The notes beneath the pieces are model-generated. The model did no database searches, was not told where the DNA came from, and saw only the letters and a program-made list of their open reading frames with translations. A program made the translations under genes and the position numbers. Source: Synechococcus sp. C9 (GTDB taxonomy: Bacteria > Cyanobacteriota > Cyanobacteriia > Gloeomargaritales > Gloeomargaritaceae). Taken from it: a stretch of 64,000 nucleotides of DNA. The stretch lies in contig NZ_JALAAD010000001.1 of NCBI RefSeq assembly GCF_022984075.1, positions 1,220,455 through 1,284,454 on the forward strand, given 5' to 3'. Below, piece after piece: positions 28,427-36,122 of this stretch (within the stretch, counting starts at the first letter, position 1; each line of letters starts with the position of its first letter).

Positions 28427-28550
28427 TATAGCTAGGTAGGTTAAGGTTGTCGCCTTAAAATTCATGGCTACGCCACGCAAGCTATGGGAAACCAATGTGG
28501 GGCTACGCCCAGCGACCCATATCATGTCAACCTTTGTATGCTTAGCTATA
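28427..28550. repeat. R2 dispersed repeat interrupted by a 21-bp small repeat
   Basis: The same element as 12025-12127 (ends TATAGCTA and TAGCTATA) but 124 bp long, because a 21-bp unit ATGGCTACGCCACGCAAGCT+A is inserted at 28464-28484. Outside the insertion the copies differ at only a few bases. Its right end abuts the integrase remnant. Confidence 0.88.
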
Positions 28551-28680
28551 CCCCTCCGGGTCATCCAGGAAATTAGTGGGCACCGCAGTCTGGATGTCCT
28601 GCAAGGCTACCTGGAAGTCCAGCCCCACCACCTCCACCAGGCCATCCGCCAGCTCGACTTCCCTAACTATGAATCCTCAT
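28551..28680 (+). pseudogene. Tyrosine recombinase C-terminal remnant
   Basis: Right after the R2 element the frame reads PLRVIQEISGHRSLDVLQGY, LEVQPHHLHQAIRQL. This is the C-terminal part of a phage-type integrase, with the GHRSL...Y pattern containing the box II His-Arg and the nucleophilic Tyr in QGYL. All upstream domains are missing. It marks a former mobile-element end at the edge of the helicase gene. Confidence 0.75.
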
Positions 28681-28726
28681 CAGTTAGGAACTCTGGTTTC
28701 AAAACTTGCCGACAACAGAGATTGCC

Positions 28727-29352
28727 TCAACCCAGCAGATGCTCCAACTCCTCCAGGGCAGAGATGTCAATAATCGCCTCAGCAATTTCCCCCAGTTGGT
28801 CTAACGATAGCTGTGCCAGTTTGGTGTTTAGATCATCGGGTACTCTGCCAAACTTGCGGGCGATTTGCTTGGTTATTACATTTCTTAACACCAAACAACC
28901 CCTCTGTTCTCCCTCTTGCTTGGCTTCTTGATACACCTTCGTCTGCCGTAAATCTCCCAAGGTAAACATCCGCTCTATCTCCTCTCGGCTCAAGGTCTTT
29001 AACTTGTAAATCAATATCGTCTCCACAAATTCTAGCAAACCATCCACCCCCCAATCCTGCACCGGGCGGTACTGTTGCAAAAATAGAAATATCTCGCTAA
29101 ATAACTGGCTGTAAAATTCATGCACCTTTTGGAACTGCACTTCCACAAACCAGATAGTTTTATCCTCACTTTGGGGCAGGAATACGCCATCAAAGCGAAA
29201 GGCTTTTTCCTTCACTTCTACCGAGGTAAATTGATAACTGGCGATGCTAGCAGGGTCTTCACCCAATAGCTCCAATGGCTAACGCCACGCTCCGCTATCA
29301 ATAGGGTAGGAAAGGTCTGGAACAGTTGATAGAAAATCGTGTCGGTACGCAA
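28727..29352 (-). pseudogene. DUF2887/Rpn-type nuclease, frameshifted by a 26-bp insertion
   Basis: The start region (TTG 29352, RTDTIFYQLFQTFPTLL) is separated from the rest (ELLGEDPASIASYQFTSVEV, FRFDGVFLP, IWFVEVQFQK) by a 26-bp insertion at 29273-29298. Deleting it restores the frame exactly. The PD-(D/E)XK nuclease core residues FDGV and EVQ are present. After VQDW the protein jumps to LLEFVETILIYKLKTLSREE, about 80-90 residues earlier than I expect in the family, suggesting an internal deletion. The gene is probably inactive. Confidence 0.75.
29273..29298. repeat. 26-bp small dispersed repeat inserted in the Rpn-type gene
   Basis: The inserted sequence contains ATGGCTAACGCCACGCTCCG, then CTAT, and leaves CAA on both sides. 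It is a relative of the 21-bp unit inside the R2 copy at 28464-28484 and of shorter matches near 7868 and 20696. Confidence 0.75.
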
Positions 29353-29375
29353 CGGATTTGTTTAAGTTGTTAGGT

Positions 29376-29939
29376 TTAATCCCCAAAGTCAATGCCTGCA
29401 TAAATTTCAGCAATAGGAATGTCCAGATTGATGCTCTGTAGTTGAATGGTTTCCCCGGTGGTGTAGGTCTGCAGGAGCCATAGTTTGCTATTGTAACGGC
29501 GAAAGACTTCTATTCGTTGTGCCGATTGACTGATGAGAACATATTCTTGCAACGATTCAATGGTTTGATAGTGGGCAAATTTCACACCCCGGTCCCGTGC
29601 TTCTGTGGATTCCGATAGTACTTCCATAATCAGGCAAGGATAGCTTTTGTAATTTCTATGCAGGCAGTCCCGCTCGTCGCAGGTAATTAACAGGTCGGGA
29701 TAGTAATAGATGTTTTCAGTTATGTTAACCCGCATATCTGAGGAAAAAGGGTAACATGTACCGCCTCGCAGTTTCGGGACAAGGAAGGCGGTGCAGTTAT
29801 CGGTGATAATGATGTGATTTTCGGTGGCTCCCGCCATGGCATAAATTCTGCCGTCTTCGTATTCATGTTTCTCTTCCTGTTGCTCCTCCCATGCCAAGTA
29901 TTCGGCGGTGGAAAGATGTTGGGTGAGTACTTCCTGCAT
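29376..29939 (-). CDS. Uma2-family (DUF820) endonuclease-like protein
   Basis: 187 residues. The pattern LSTAEYLAWEEQQEEKHEYE, AMAGATENHIIITDN, SSDMRVNI, YYPDLLITCD and LIMEVLSESTEARDRGVKFA is the Uma2/DUF820 fold, a PD-(D/E)XK-related nuclease very numerous in cyanobacteria. The catalytic Asp (PDLL) and Glu (MEVLS) are present. It is a stand-alone gene; the biological role of the family is unclear. Confidence 0.88.
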   Translation of the reverse strand: MQEVLTQHLSTAEYLAWEEQQEEKHEYEDGRIYAMAGATENHIIITDNCTAFLVPKLRGGTCYPFSSDMRVNITENIYYYPDLLITCDERDCLHRNYKSYPCLIMEVLSESTEARDRGVKFAHYQTIESLQEYVLISQSAQRIEVFRRYNSKLWLLQTYTTGETIQLQSINLDIPIAEIYAGIDFGD

Positions 29940-30356
29940 GGATATTTATTAATCCCAGCCAAATATACATTGACAAGTTAGCATATTTTCTGCCCCGTTC
30001 ACCGGGATTACTTGATTGAGACACATATATCCGTTCAGGATAAATGATGAAAAAATGGCTTCAGTTCACCCCCACCTGCGTCGGGACAACATTTTTTTAC
30101 GACTTCTGGTTCTGTTGTGAAGTTTACCTTCTAAGACCTCTTCCAGGTAATGCCTGCTTCTAAGAACAAGTCTTGGTAAATTACATCATAATTCATGTCA
30201 ATATGGGTTACAGTCTTTTTGTTGATTACAGGGTACAACTTGAATCCTTCCCATCAGTGTATGGACAAGTCCCCTATACCCCAAAATCCCTGATTCTAAA
30301 ATTAGTTAAGATCGCTATCGTTAACAGATGAAAGTAACCCCTGTGGGAGTTCAGCC
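29940..30356. other. Intergenic region with a transposase scrap
   Basis: 417 bp between divergent Uma2 genes. On the minus strand about 30080-30215 reads MNYDVIYQDLFLEAGITWKR, stop, then FTTEPEVVKK, resembling an internal piece of an IS630-type transposase. Nothing else is recognised. Confidence 0.5.
30080..30215 (-). pseudogene. IS630-type transposase fragment
   Basis: The short frame NYDVIYQDLFLEAGITWKRS, an in-frame stop, then KVNFTTEPEVVKK matches the linker between the HTH and catalytic domains of cyanobacterial IS630 transposases as I know them. It is too short and broken to function. Confidence is limited because only about 45 residues remain. Confidence 0.4.
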
Positions 30357-31100
30357 ATGACGATTGCAACGGCTCACCCCAACCTCACCCTCCCCGACCA
30401 CACGCAGTTACCGGAGAGCGATGGTACCTTTGTGAAAAATTTTCAGGAACACCCCCAGAGTTTGCTCTTGACGGATTCCATTTATCCGGTTTTGGACAGT
30501 CTGCACCCGGATGGACAGTATGCGATTGGGCAGGATTGCGGCATCTATTGGCGGCTGGTAGAACCGCCGGAGCGGGGAGCGGAAGCCCCAGACTGGTTTT
30601 ATGTCCCCCATGTGCCCCCCCTGTTGGACGGTAAACGGCGGCGTTCCTATGTGCTGTGGCAGGAAGTGGTTGCCCCCTTGATTGTGATTGAATTTGTGTC
30701 TGGGGATGGCACGGCGGAGCGGGATACAGCCCCCCCTTGGGAGCGGGAAAACGGTAAACCGGGTAAATTCTGGGTGTACGAGCAGGCGATTCGGGTGCCA
30801 TTTTACGCCATTTATGAAGTGGACAAAGCCTCGGTTGAGGTGTACGAATTGGTGGGGAATCGTTACCAGCGGTGTGAGCCAAACCAACGGGGGCATTTTC
30901 CCATTGAGCCGTTGGGTGTGGAGCTAGGGATTTGGCAGGGTACTTATTTGCATCAATCATTGCCCTGGTTACGGTGGTGGGATCAGGACGGGAATTTATT
31001 GCTCACTGGGGATGAACGGGCGGAGCAGGAAAAACAACGGGCAGAACGTTTGGCGGCGAAGCTGAGAGACCTGGGGGTTGACCCGGATGAGTACTCGTGA
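30357..31100 (+). CDS. Uma2-family (DUF820) endonuclease-like protein
   Basis: 247 residues. The core PDWFYVPHVPPLLDGKRRRS, APLIVIEFVSGDG and FWVYEQAIRVPFYAIYEVDK, followed by VEVYELVGNRYQ, is the longer Uma2 subgroup, with PDW Asp and IEF Glu as likely active-site residues. The C terminus is a charged helix (ERAEQEKQRAERLAAKLRDL). It is divergent from the other Uma2 gene and not similar enough to be a recent duplicate. Confidence 0.88.
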   Translation: MTIATAHPNLTLPDHTQLPESDGTFVKNFQEHPQSLLLTDSIYPVLDSLHPDGQYAIGQDCGIYWRLVEPPERGAEAPDWFYVPHVPPLLDGKRRRSYVLWQEVVAPLIVIEFVSGDGTAERDTAPPWERENGKPGKFWVYEQAIRVPFYAIYEVDKASVEVYELVGNRYQRCEPNQRGHFPIEPLGVELGIWQGTYLHQSLPWLRWWDQDGNLLLTGDERAEQEKQRAERLAAKLRDLGVDPDEYS

Positions 31101-31170
31101 CGCACCCCTAACTTGCGGCTAGGAACTTGAATTGTGCATAACAATGCGGGGAGGCGCACCCCCCATAACG

Positions 31171-31292
31171 AGAGCAATCCCACTGGGTTAACGTTAGCTG
31201 GCGTGCCGGAGGCATACAAAAATTTCCCAGAACTAAGTACGGGGGCGGTGTCCCTGCGACCCCTGTTCCATTCTCATTTAGGATTGTTATAG
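31171..31292. repeat. R1 dispersed repeat, enlarged
   Basis: The left end AGAGCAATCC and right end ATTTAGGATTGTTATAG enclose the core GGGGGCGGTGTCCCTGCGAC. An extra segment with GTTAGCTGGCGTGCCGGAGG makes it longer than the typical 100 bp, as if another small repeat is nested inside. Confidence 0.7.
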
Positions 31293-31341
31293 AGGTACCC
31301 AGAATACATTGGTTGCCCCGGAATAAAATGGTATTTTAATT

Positions 31342-31464
31342 TACAGTCTTTTGTGTGGATATGAAATACATTTGCACCCCACTGATTGCAGGTTAATCAT
31401 GTTGAGCCATTGGGATAATCAAGGTTTGTTGTATCCTTTAATTATAATTAATAAATAGACTGCA
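31342..31464. repeat. R3 hairpin element, copy 2
   Basis: 123 bp bounded by TACAGTCTTTT and AATAGACTGCA, the same ends and order of conserved blocks as copy 1 (CACCCCACTG, TTGAGCC, TTGTATCCTTTAATT). The two copies are diverged in the middle, so they are not a recent duplication. It ends 25 bp upstream of the large helicase gene. Confidence 0.72.
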
Positions 31465-31488
31465 GATGCTTCATGCAATAATGCGCCT

Positions 31489-34400
31489 ATGTATGTATAT
31501 TGTCCACGGTGGGTTCAAGACGACAGCGCCGCATACAACGCAGAGAAACACTTAAGCAGGTTGATCACTCGCCTGGAGAGGGGAGATCGCATCCTGTTAA
31601 GTCAGTTATTTGACATCCGCTATCCCTATTGGAAGCGCAACCTCCTCAAAAATCTTCGTTTGTTGGGTCAGTTGCGCTATCTCGGAGAGGTACCGGTTTT
31701 GGTCTTGTTTGCACTCTGGCTAAGAGGTAGTCATGAGTACCACTACTTCCTCGAGCAACGGCAGAATCTTGATTATCAACAGCGGGTGGAAGACTTGGTG
31801 CCCGATGATGAGTTACAGGTTTGGTTGGCACAACGGCAACAAGAACATTCGCAAAACCTACTACCTGCTCTGCCGGAAGCACTTTTTGCATGGACGCAGT
31901 TTTTGAATGCCTCCCATCCCAAAGAGCGGCTGGTGTTGGAAAGCGGGGAATGGGTTCGGCAAGGACAGGCGCTGACGGTGGTGCAACGGCGTCAGGCTTA
32001 TCAGGCGGTGATACAGTTGGTTGACGATGAGGAGGGTAGGTTGTACCAGCAACTCCCCAGATTTTATCAAGGGGCGGAACTCAGATGTTGGCAGGAGGGG
32101 TCGCTCCATCTAGCGGTCAGTTTGGTGCAGGTGCGTGAGTACCAGGGGAAACGGTTTCCGTTCCTCATTGGAATTTATGACCACGCTCCAGAACAAAAGG
32201 AACGATTTGCTTTGGGACGCCAAACTCGTCTATTTGGGATCGGAGCCGACCAGCCCGATATACTTCGACATCCTCAACCGTTGGAAGTGTGGAAACAGTA
32301 TAGCTACCGTGCCTACCCAGATTACATGGTGGCGGATGAGACCATTTGGTTGGAGATGCAAGAGACTAAGGAGGGAAACTTAGCTTTGTCTATGGAGGAG
32401 GAAGCAGTCCTCCAGAGCCGCTCCATGCCCTTGCTCATTAACGGGCGGGCTGGTAGCGGTAAATCCCTGATGTTGTACTATTGCTTTGCCGAATATTGCA
32501 GTCACTACCTGAAAACTGCAAGACAGGAATCGCCCCAGTACTACCCTCTGTTTTTGACCTACAGCCCGGCTTTAGTCCAACAAGCCTGGGAGAAGGTGAG
32601 TGTAATTTTGCGCGTCAGCCACCGCTATCGTCAAGATGAACGTAGTTTCTCACCAGCAGAGATTCAGCAGTGTCGCGCTTTTTTCAGCACGTTTCAGGAT
32701 TATCTGTTCAGGTGTCTCCCGACCGAGCGGCAAGAGCACTATCAACCGGATAAGTATGTCAATTTTTACCAATTTCAGAGCTGGTACCGCGGTCGCCGTG
32801 ATGTAGAACTCGCTTGGCATACCCTACGCACGTTGATCAAAGGTTATGAGGTCAGCGATTATCTGGACCCCGATAGCTACCGGGAATTGCCCGAAGCGGA
32901 TCGCAGTGTCGATATAGCCGTTTTCGACCAAATTTACAGCGAATTGTGGCCAGGTTATCTGGAACGAACTACCCACGCGGGTTATTGGGATGACCAAGAT
33001 TTGGTTAGAGATGTGCTGAAAAATGGCACAATCAACCCGATTCATCCGGTCATTTTTTGTGACGAAGTTCAAGACTTTACTCAGATTGAACTGAATGTCA
33101 TTTTTTGCCTATCTCCCTGGGGAAAATACAAACTAGACTGGATAATCGAGCGGTTGCCTTATGCGTTTGCTGGAGACCCTTTGCAAACGATTAATCCTAC
33201 AGGCTTCCGTTGGGCCGCTCTAAAAAAATATCTCCATGAGCATATTCGTGCGTATTTACCACAAGACCACCGCTTTGAGATTCAAAGCCCCCAGGAGTTA
33301 AAAAATAACTATCGCTCTAGCCCGCAGATTACTCGTTTCAGTAATGTGGTTAACCTCTGGCGACGTATTCTCAGCAACAATCGGGAAATCACTCCACAAC
33401 TGCCTTGGCGTCCGCAAGAACAGGGCAGGTCAGTACAAAAATTGGTACTGGATGGGCAGGGCCAAAACTTAACTGATGGGGAACTGAAAAATATGCTCAG
33501 CACAAGCACTGGTACGGTGTGTATTCTACCCTGTTGTGTGGGAGAGGAGCTGAGTTATGTGGCACAAGACCCAAAACTTCAGAAAATATTTGCTGAAGAA
33601 TTGGCACAGAATCTGAAGCCAGCACAGCTACAGACCGTTACGGCTGTCAAGGGGATGGAGTTCAAAAAAATAATCCTCTACAAGTTTGGGGACTATTATC
33701 AGCAGAATTTCAAAAAACAGCTTAAGCATTATGCGCAAGGGACTGAAAACCAGGTGTCCCTGCAATTACAGTATTTTCTTAACCAGTTGTATGTTGGGAT
33801 TACGCGTCCTATAGAAGCTTTGGCGATTATGGATACCTCTTGTGGTTGGCAAAAGTTCTGGGAGCCGAATTTGGCAACCGACTTTTGGCTCAATCATCCT
33901 TCTCTGAAACAGGATCAATCCCAATGGCAAACCCATCCCCCTAGATTGAATAGCACCACCGAAAGCATAGGAGGTATCCAGTATTGGACAGATACGAACC
34001 TGCAAGAGGTACTGAGTTTGGCTCTGGAGTTCCTCAAGCGTGGTGTGGCGGAGGAAAACCTGAATTTTTTGGCAGATGCACGCATATTTGCACGGCAGGC
34101 AGAGGATGGGTGCTTGGAACAAGAATGTCAGGCTTGGCTCCTCAAGTTCCAGCGGGACTATATATCGGCAGGACATCAGTTCTTAAAGTTAGAGAAGTCA
34201 GCTCTGCCCGATAAAAATCCTAAGCGAGAAGCTTGGGAGTGCTTCTGGAGAGCAAAAGCTTGGTCGGAGCTACAACAGTACCGTGAAACTTTTGATGGTT
34301 GCCCAGACATTCCTGACTATAGTCCCTTAGTGGGGCTGATGTTGGACATCCGCAATAAAGTTACCAAGCCATCACGCTTTGACAAACTGGTACGGGTACG

Positions 34401-35574
34401 AGATTGGTTGTGTGTTGAAGTCAGTCCCCAAAATGCAGATGTCACCTGGAAAACCTGTGTGCAGGAATTTTTGACAGAGTTCCAGCGCGTGTTGAATGAT
34501 TTGGAGGCTCACTGTCCTGAGGAAGAGGCACGCAAGCGATTGTTGCAGGAGACTTATGAGGCTTGGGTGGGACATCTGGCTTTTCTCGGCCAGCAACAAC
34601 CGTTTGTGGAGCAGTTTCACATGCTTTTGGGCACTTGTCATTTTCACCAAGGGAAATTTGCTGACGCAGTGAAGGCTTGGGAGCACATCGGCAGAACAGA
34701 GCATTCCTACTACTACCGAAGTAAGATTCACTTGGAAACTCTACCTGGAAAGGTAAAATGGTTGGCTAAGGATCGCCAAGATGCGGAGGTAGTGCGGTTA
34801 TGGCAGGAGGCAGGACAGCCCCTGACAGAAGCGTGGGAGGAGTACAGCAATGTTGTGCTTACAAGTCTGGAGCATTTACGCCAATGGTCATTGTTGATGC
34901 GCATTTTGATCCAGCGCCGCAATTGGGGGCGACTTTGGACAACCGTGCAACGGCATCCGCGAGCATGGCAACGTGGCCATGATTACGAGCTGGTAGCCGC
35001 CTTGGCACGGGATATTGAAACAAATTGGGAGGAACTAAAGCAAGAGTCTCCAGATTTGCTAGATTTTCTACAGGCAGTTCTAGCCAGTGTGCAGGTAGAA
35101 CAAGCTTGGTGGCTACAACGCCTGGAAGTGGGCTTAGCCTATGAGCATCTCGGCCACCATCGCAATAGCCTGATGTTTTATGAACGCTTTATTGAATCTA
35201 AAACTGGCATAATTACAGAACAGGAACGTGCCCAAATGCGGCAACGCTGGTTGTTTGTCCACAAAAAATATCAGGCTTTCCTTGAAGCGCAGGGACGCAG
35301 TACCCAGTTAGAACAAGAGAAAAAAAAGTTTCAGCGCAGGGAAACCGACTGGAAGGCGCAAGTACCGGTGGAGGAACCTGAACTAGCACAATGGGAGCCT
35401 TGGACATTAGACTTCGTTGAGCATCCCAGTCCTGTGCAAAATTGGGTACTCGAGCAGGTGCAAACTGCAACCCCAACCCAACTACTCAAAGAAGAAATTC
35501 GCCAGGCACTTGAACGGCTCAACGAAACAAAATTGCAACGAATTCACAGAATCATACAGGATTTCCATAGTTAA
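31489..35574 (+). CDS. Large UvrD-like SF1 helicase with N-terminal and TPR-like extensions
   Basis: 1361 residues. SF1 motifs: LLINGRAGSGKSLMLYY (Walker A, about residue 320), VIFCDEVQDFTQIE (motif II), AFAGDPLQTINPTGFRW (III), LKNNYRSSPQITRF (IV), VTAVKGMEFKKI (V) and LYVGITRPIEAL (VI). The N-terminal 300 residues are unusual; the first 110 (PYWKRNLLKNLRLLGQLRYL, VPVLVLFALWLRGS) resemble a RelE-type toxin strand pattern, a weak call. The C-terminal 500 residues are helical with TPR-like units (LLGTCHFHQGKFADAVKAWE, VGLAYEHLGHHRNSLMFYER). A small antitoxin-like gene follows 63 bp downstream. No SD precedes the ATG; an R3 element does. Confidence 0.85.
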   Translation: MYVYCPRWVQDDSAAYNAEKHLSRLITRLERGDRILLSQLFDIRYPYWKRNLLKNLRLLGQLRYLGEVPVLVLFALWLRGSHEYHYFLEQRQNLDYQQRVEDLVPDDELQVWLAQRQQEHSQNLLPALPEALFAWTQFLNASHPKERLVLESGEWVRQGQALTVVQRRQAYQAVIQLVDDEEGRLYQQLPRFYQGAELRCWQEGSLHLAVSLVQVREYQGKRFPFLIGIYDHAPEQKERFALGRQTRLFGIGADQPDILRHPQPLEVWKQYSYRAYPDYMVADETIWLEMQETKEGNLALSMEEEAVLQSRSMPLLINGRAGSGKSLMLYYCFAEYCSHYLKTARQESPQYYPLFLTYSPALVQQAWEKVSVILRVSHRYRQDERSFSPAEIQQCRAFFSTFQDYLFRCLPTERQEHYQPDKYVNFYQFQSWYRGRRDVELAWHTLRTLIKGYEVSDYLDPDSYRELPEADRSVDIAVFDQIYSELWPGYLERTTHAGYWDDQDLVRDVLKNGTINPIHPVIFCDEVQDFTQIELNVIFCLSPWGKYKLDWIIERLPYAFAGDPLQTINPTGFRWAALKKYLHEHIRAYLPQDHRFEIQSPQELKNNYRSSPQITRFSNVVNLWRRILSNNREITPQLPWRPQEQGRSVQKLVLDGQGQNLTDGELKNMLSTSTGTVCILPCCVGEELSYVAQDPKLQKIFAEELAQNLKPAQLQTVTAVKGMEFKKIILYKFGDYYQQNFKKQLKHYAQGTENQVSLQLQYFLNQLYVGITRPIEALAIMDTSCGWQKFWEPNLATDFWLNHPSLKQDQSQWQTHPPRLNSTTESIGGIQYWTDTNLQEVLSLALEFLKRGVAEENLNFLADARIFARQAEDGCLEQECQAWLLKFQRDYISAGHQFLKLEKSALPDKNPKREAWECFWRAKAWSELQQYRETFDGCPDIPDYSPLVGLMLDIRNKVTKPSRFDKLVRVRDWLCVEVSPQNADVTWKTCVQEFLTEFQRVLNDLEAHCPEEEARKRLLQETYEAWVGHLAFLGQQQPFVEQFHMLLGTCHFHQGKFADAVKAWEHIGRTEHSYYYRSKIHLETLPGKVKWLAKDRQDAEVVRLWQEAGQPLTEAWEEYSNVVLTSLEHLRQWSLLMRILIQRRNWGRLWTTVQRHPRAWQRGHDYELVAALARDIETNWEELKQESPDLLDFLQAVLASVQVEQAWWLQRLEVGLAYEHLGHHRNSLMFYERFIESKTGIITEQERAQMRQRWLFVHKKYQAFLEAQGRSTQLEQEKKKFQRRETDWKAQVPVEEPELAQWEPWTLDFVEHPSPVQNWVLEQVQTATPTQLLKEEIRQALERLNETKLQRIHRIIQDFHS

Positions 35575-35637
35575 AAGGCTAACAGTAGGTTTTTATAATG
35601 ATAAGGCTCCCAACAGGAAAATCATCAGATAAACCCT

Positions 35638-35865
35638 ATGGAAACCAAAACGATAACAATTCGCGTTAATGCTGAGGTCGCCCGCATTTTTGAGACGGCA
35701 TCTGAGGAGGAACGTCGCAAGTTAGAAGCATTACTCAGCCTCAAACTTGGGGATGTGACTCGACGCAAAAAAACTTTGGAAGCAGTGATGCATGATATTA
35801 GTCAAAATGCTCAAACACGAGGGTTAACCCCAGAAATTTTGAACTCCATTTTAGCGGAAGAATGA
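35638..35865 (+). CDS. Antitoxin-like small protein without adjacent toxin
   Basis: 75 residues: METKTITIRVNAEVARIFET, EERRKLEALLSLKLGD, and a C-terminal MHDISQNAQTRGLTPEILNS. This matches the small cyanobacterial antitoxins that normally precede a PIN-domain toxin gene. Here the following 250 bp contain an R3 left half and R1-like sequence but no toxin gene. It could be an orphan, or it could act with the helicase upstream. Confidence 0.7.
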   Translation: METKTITIRVNAEVARIFETASEEERRKLEALLSLKLGDVTRRKKTLEAVMHDISQNAQTRGLTPEILNSILAEE

Positions 35866-35872
35866 AGTGCGC

Positions 35873-35914
35873 TACAGTCTTTTAAGTAGTTATGGGATAC
35901 AGTTGAACCCCACA
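35873..35914. repeat. R3 element, left half only
   Basis: TACAGTCTTTTAAGTAGTTA, then TGGGATACAGTTGAACCCCAC, is nearly identical to the left half of copy 1 at 20565; the right half is missing and is replaced by partial R1-like sequence (CCGCCGGGGTACTGCCCTGC) up to about 35965. Confidence 0.7.
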
Positions 35915-36122
35915 AGTAACAAGGCGATGAAAACCCCGCCGGGGTACTGCCCTGCGACTCTTGATTTTCTAGGATGATTCTTCGTATTTTCAGTCTAAAA
36001 TTTAGCCAGAATTCAAGCGTGATTGCCGTTTTTAGCCTGCAACGAGCGAGACTTAAAATTATAAAACCACCCCATCGGGAGGGGGCAAGGATGGGCAATA
36101 CAAACAGGGAATGCCCTAACGG

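Larger units (their letters stand above)
31101..31488. other. Repeat-filled region upstream of the large helicase
   Basis: About 390 bp holding an R1 repeat (31171-31292) and an R3 hairpin element (31342-31464) whose end lies only 25 bp before the helicase start codon. No ribosome site is evident before that ATG. Confidence 0.65.
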
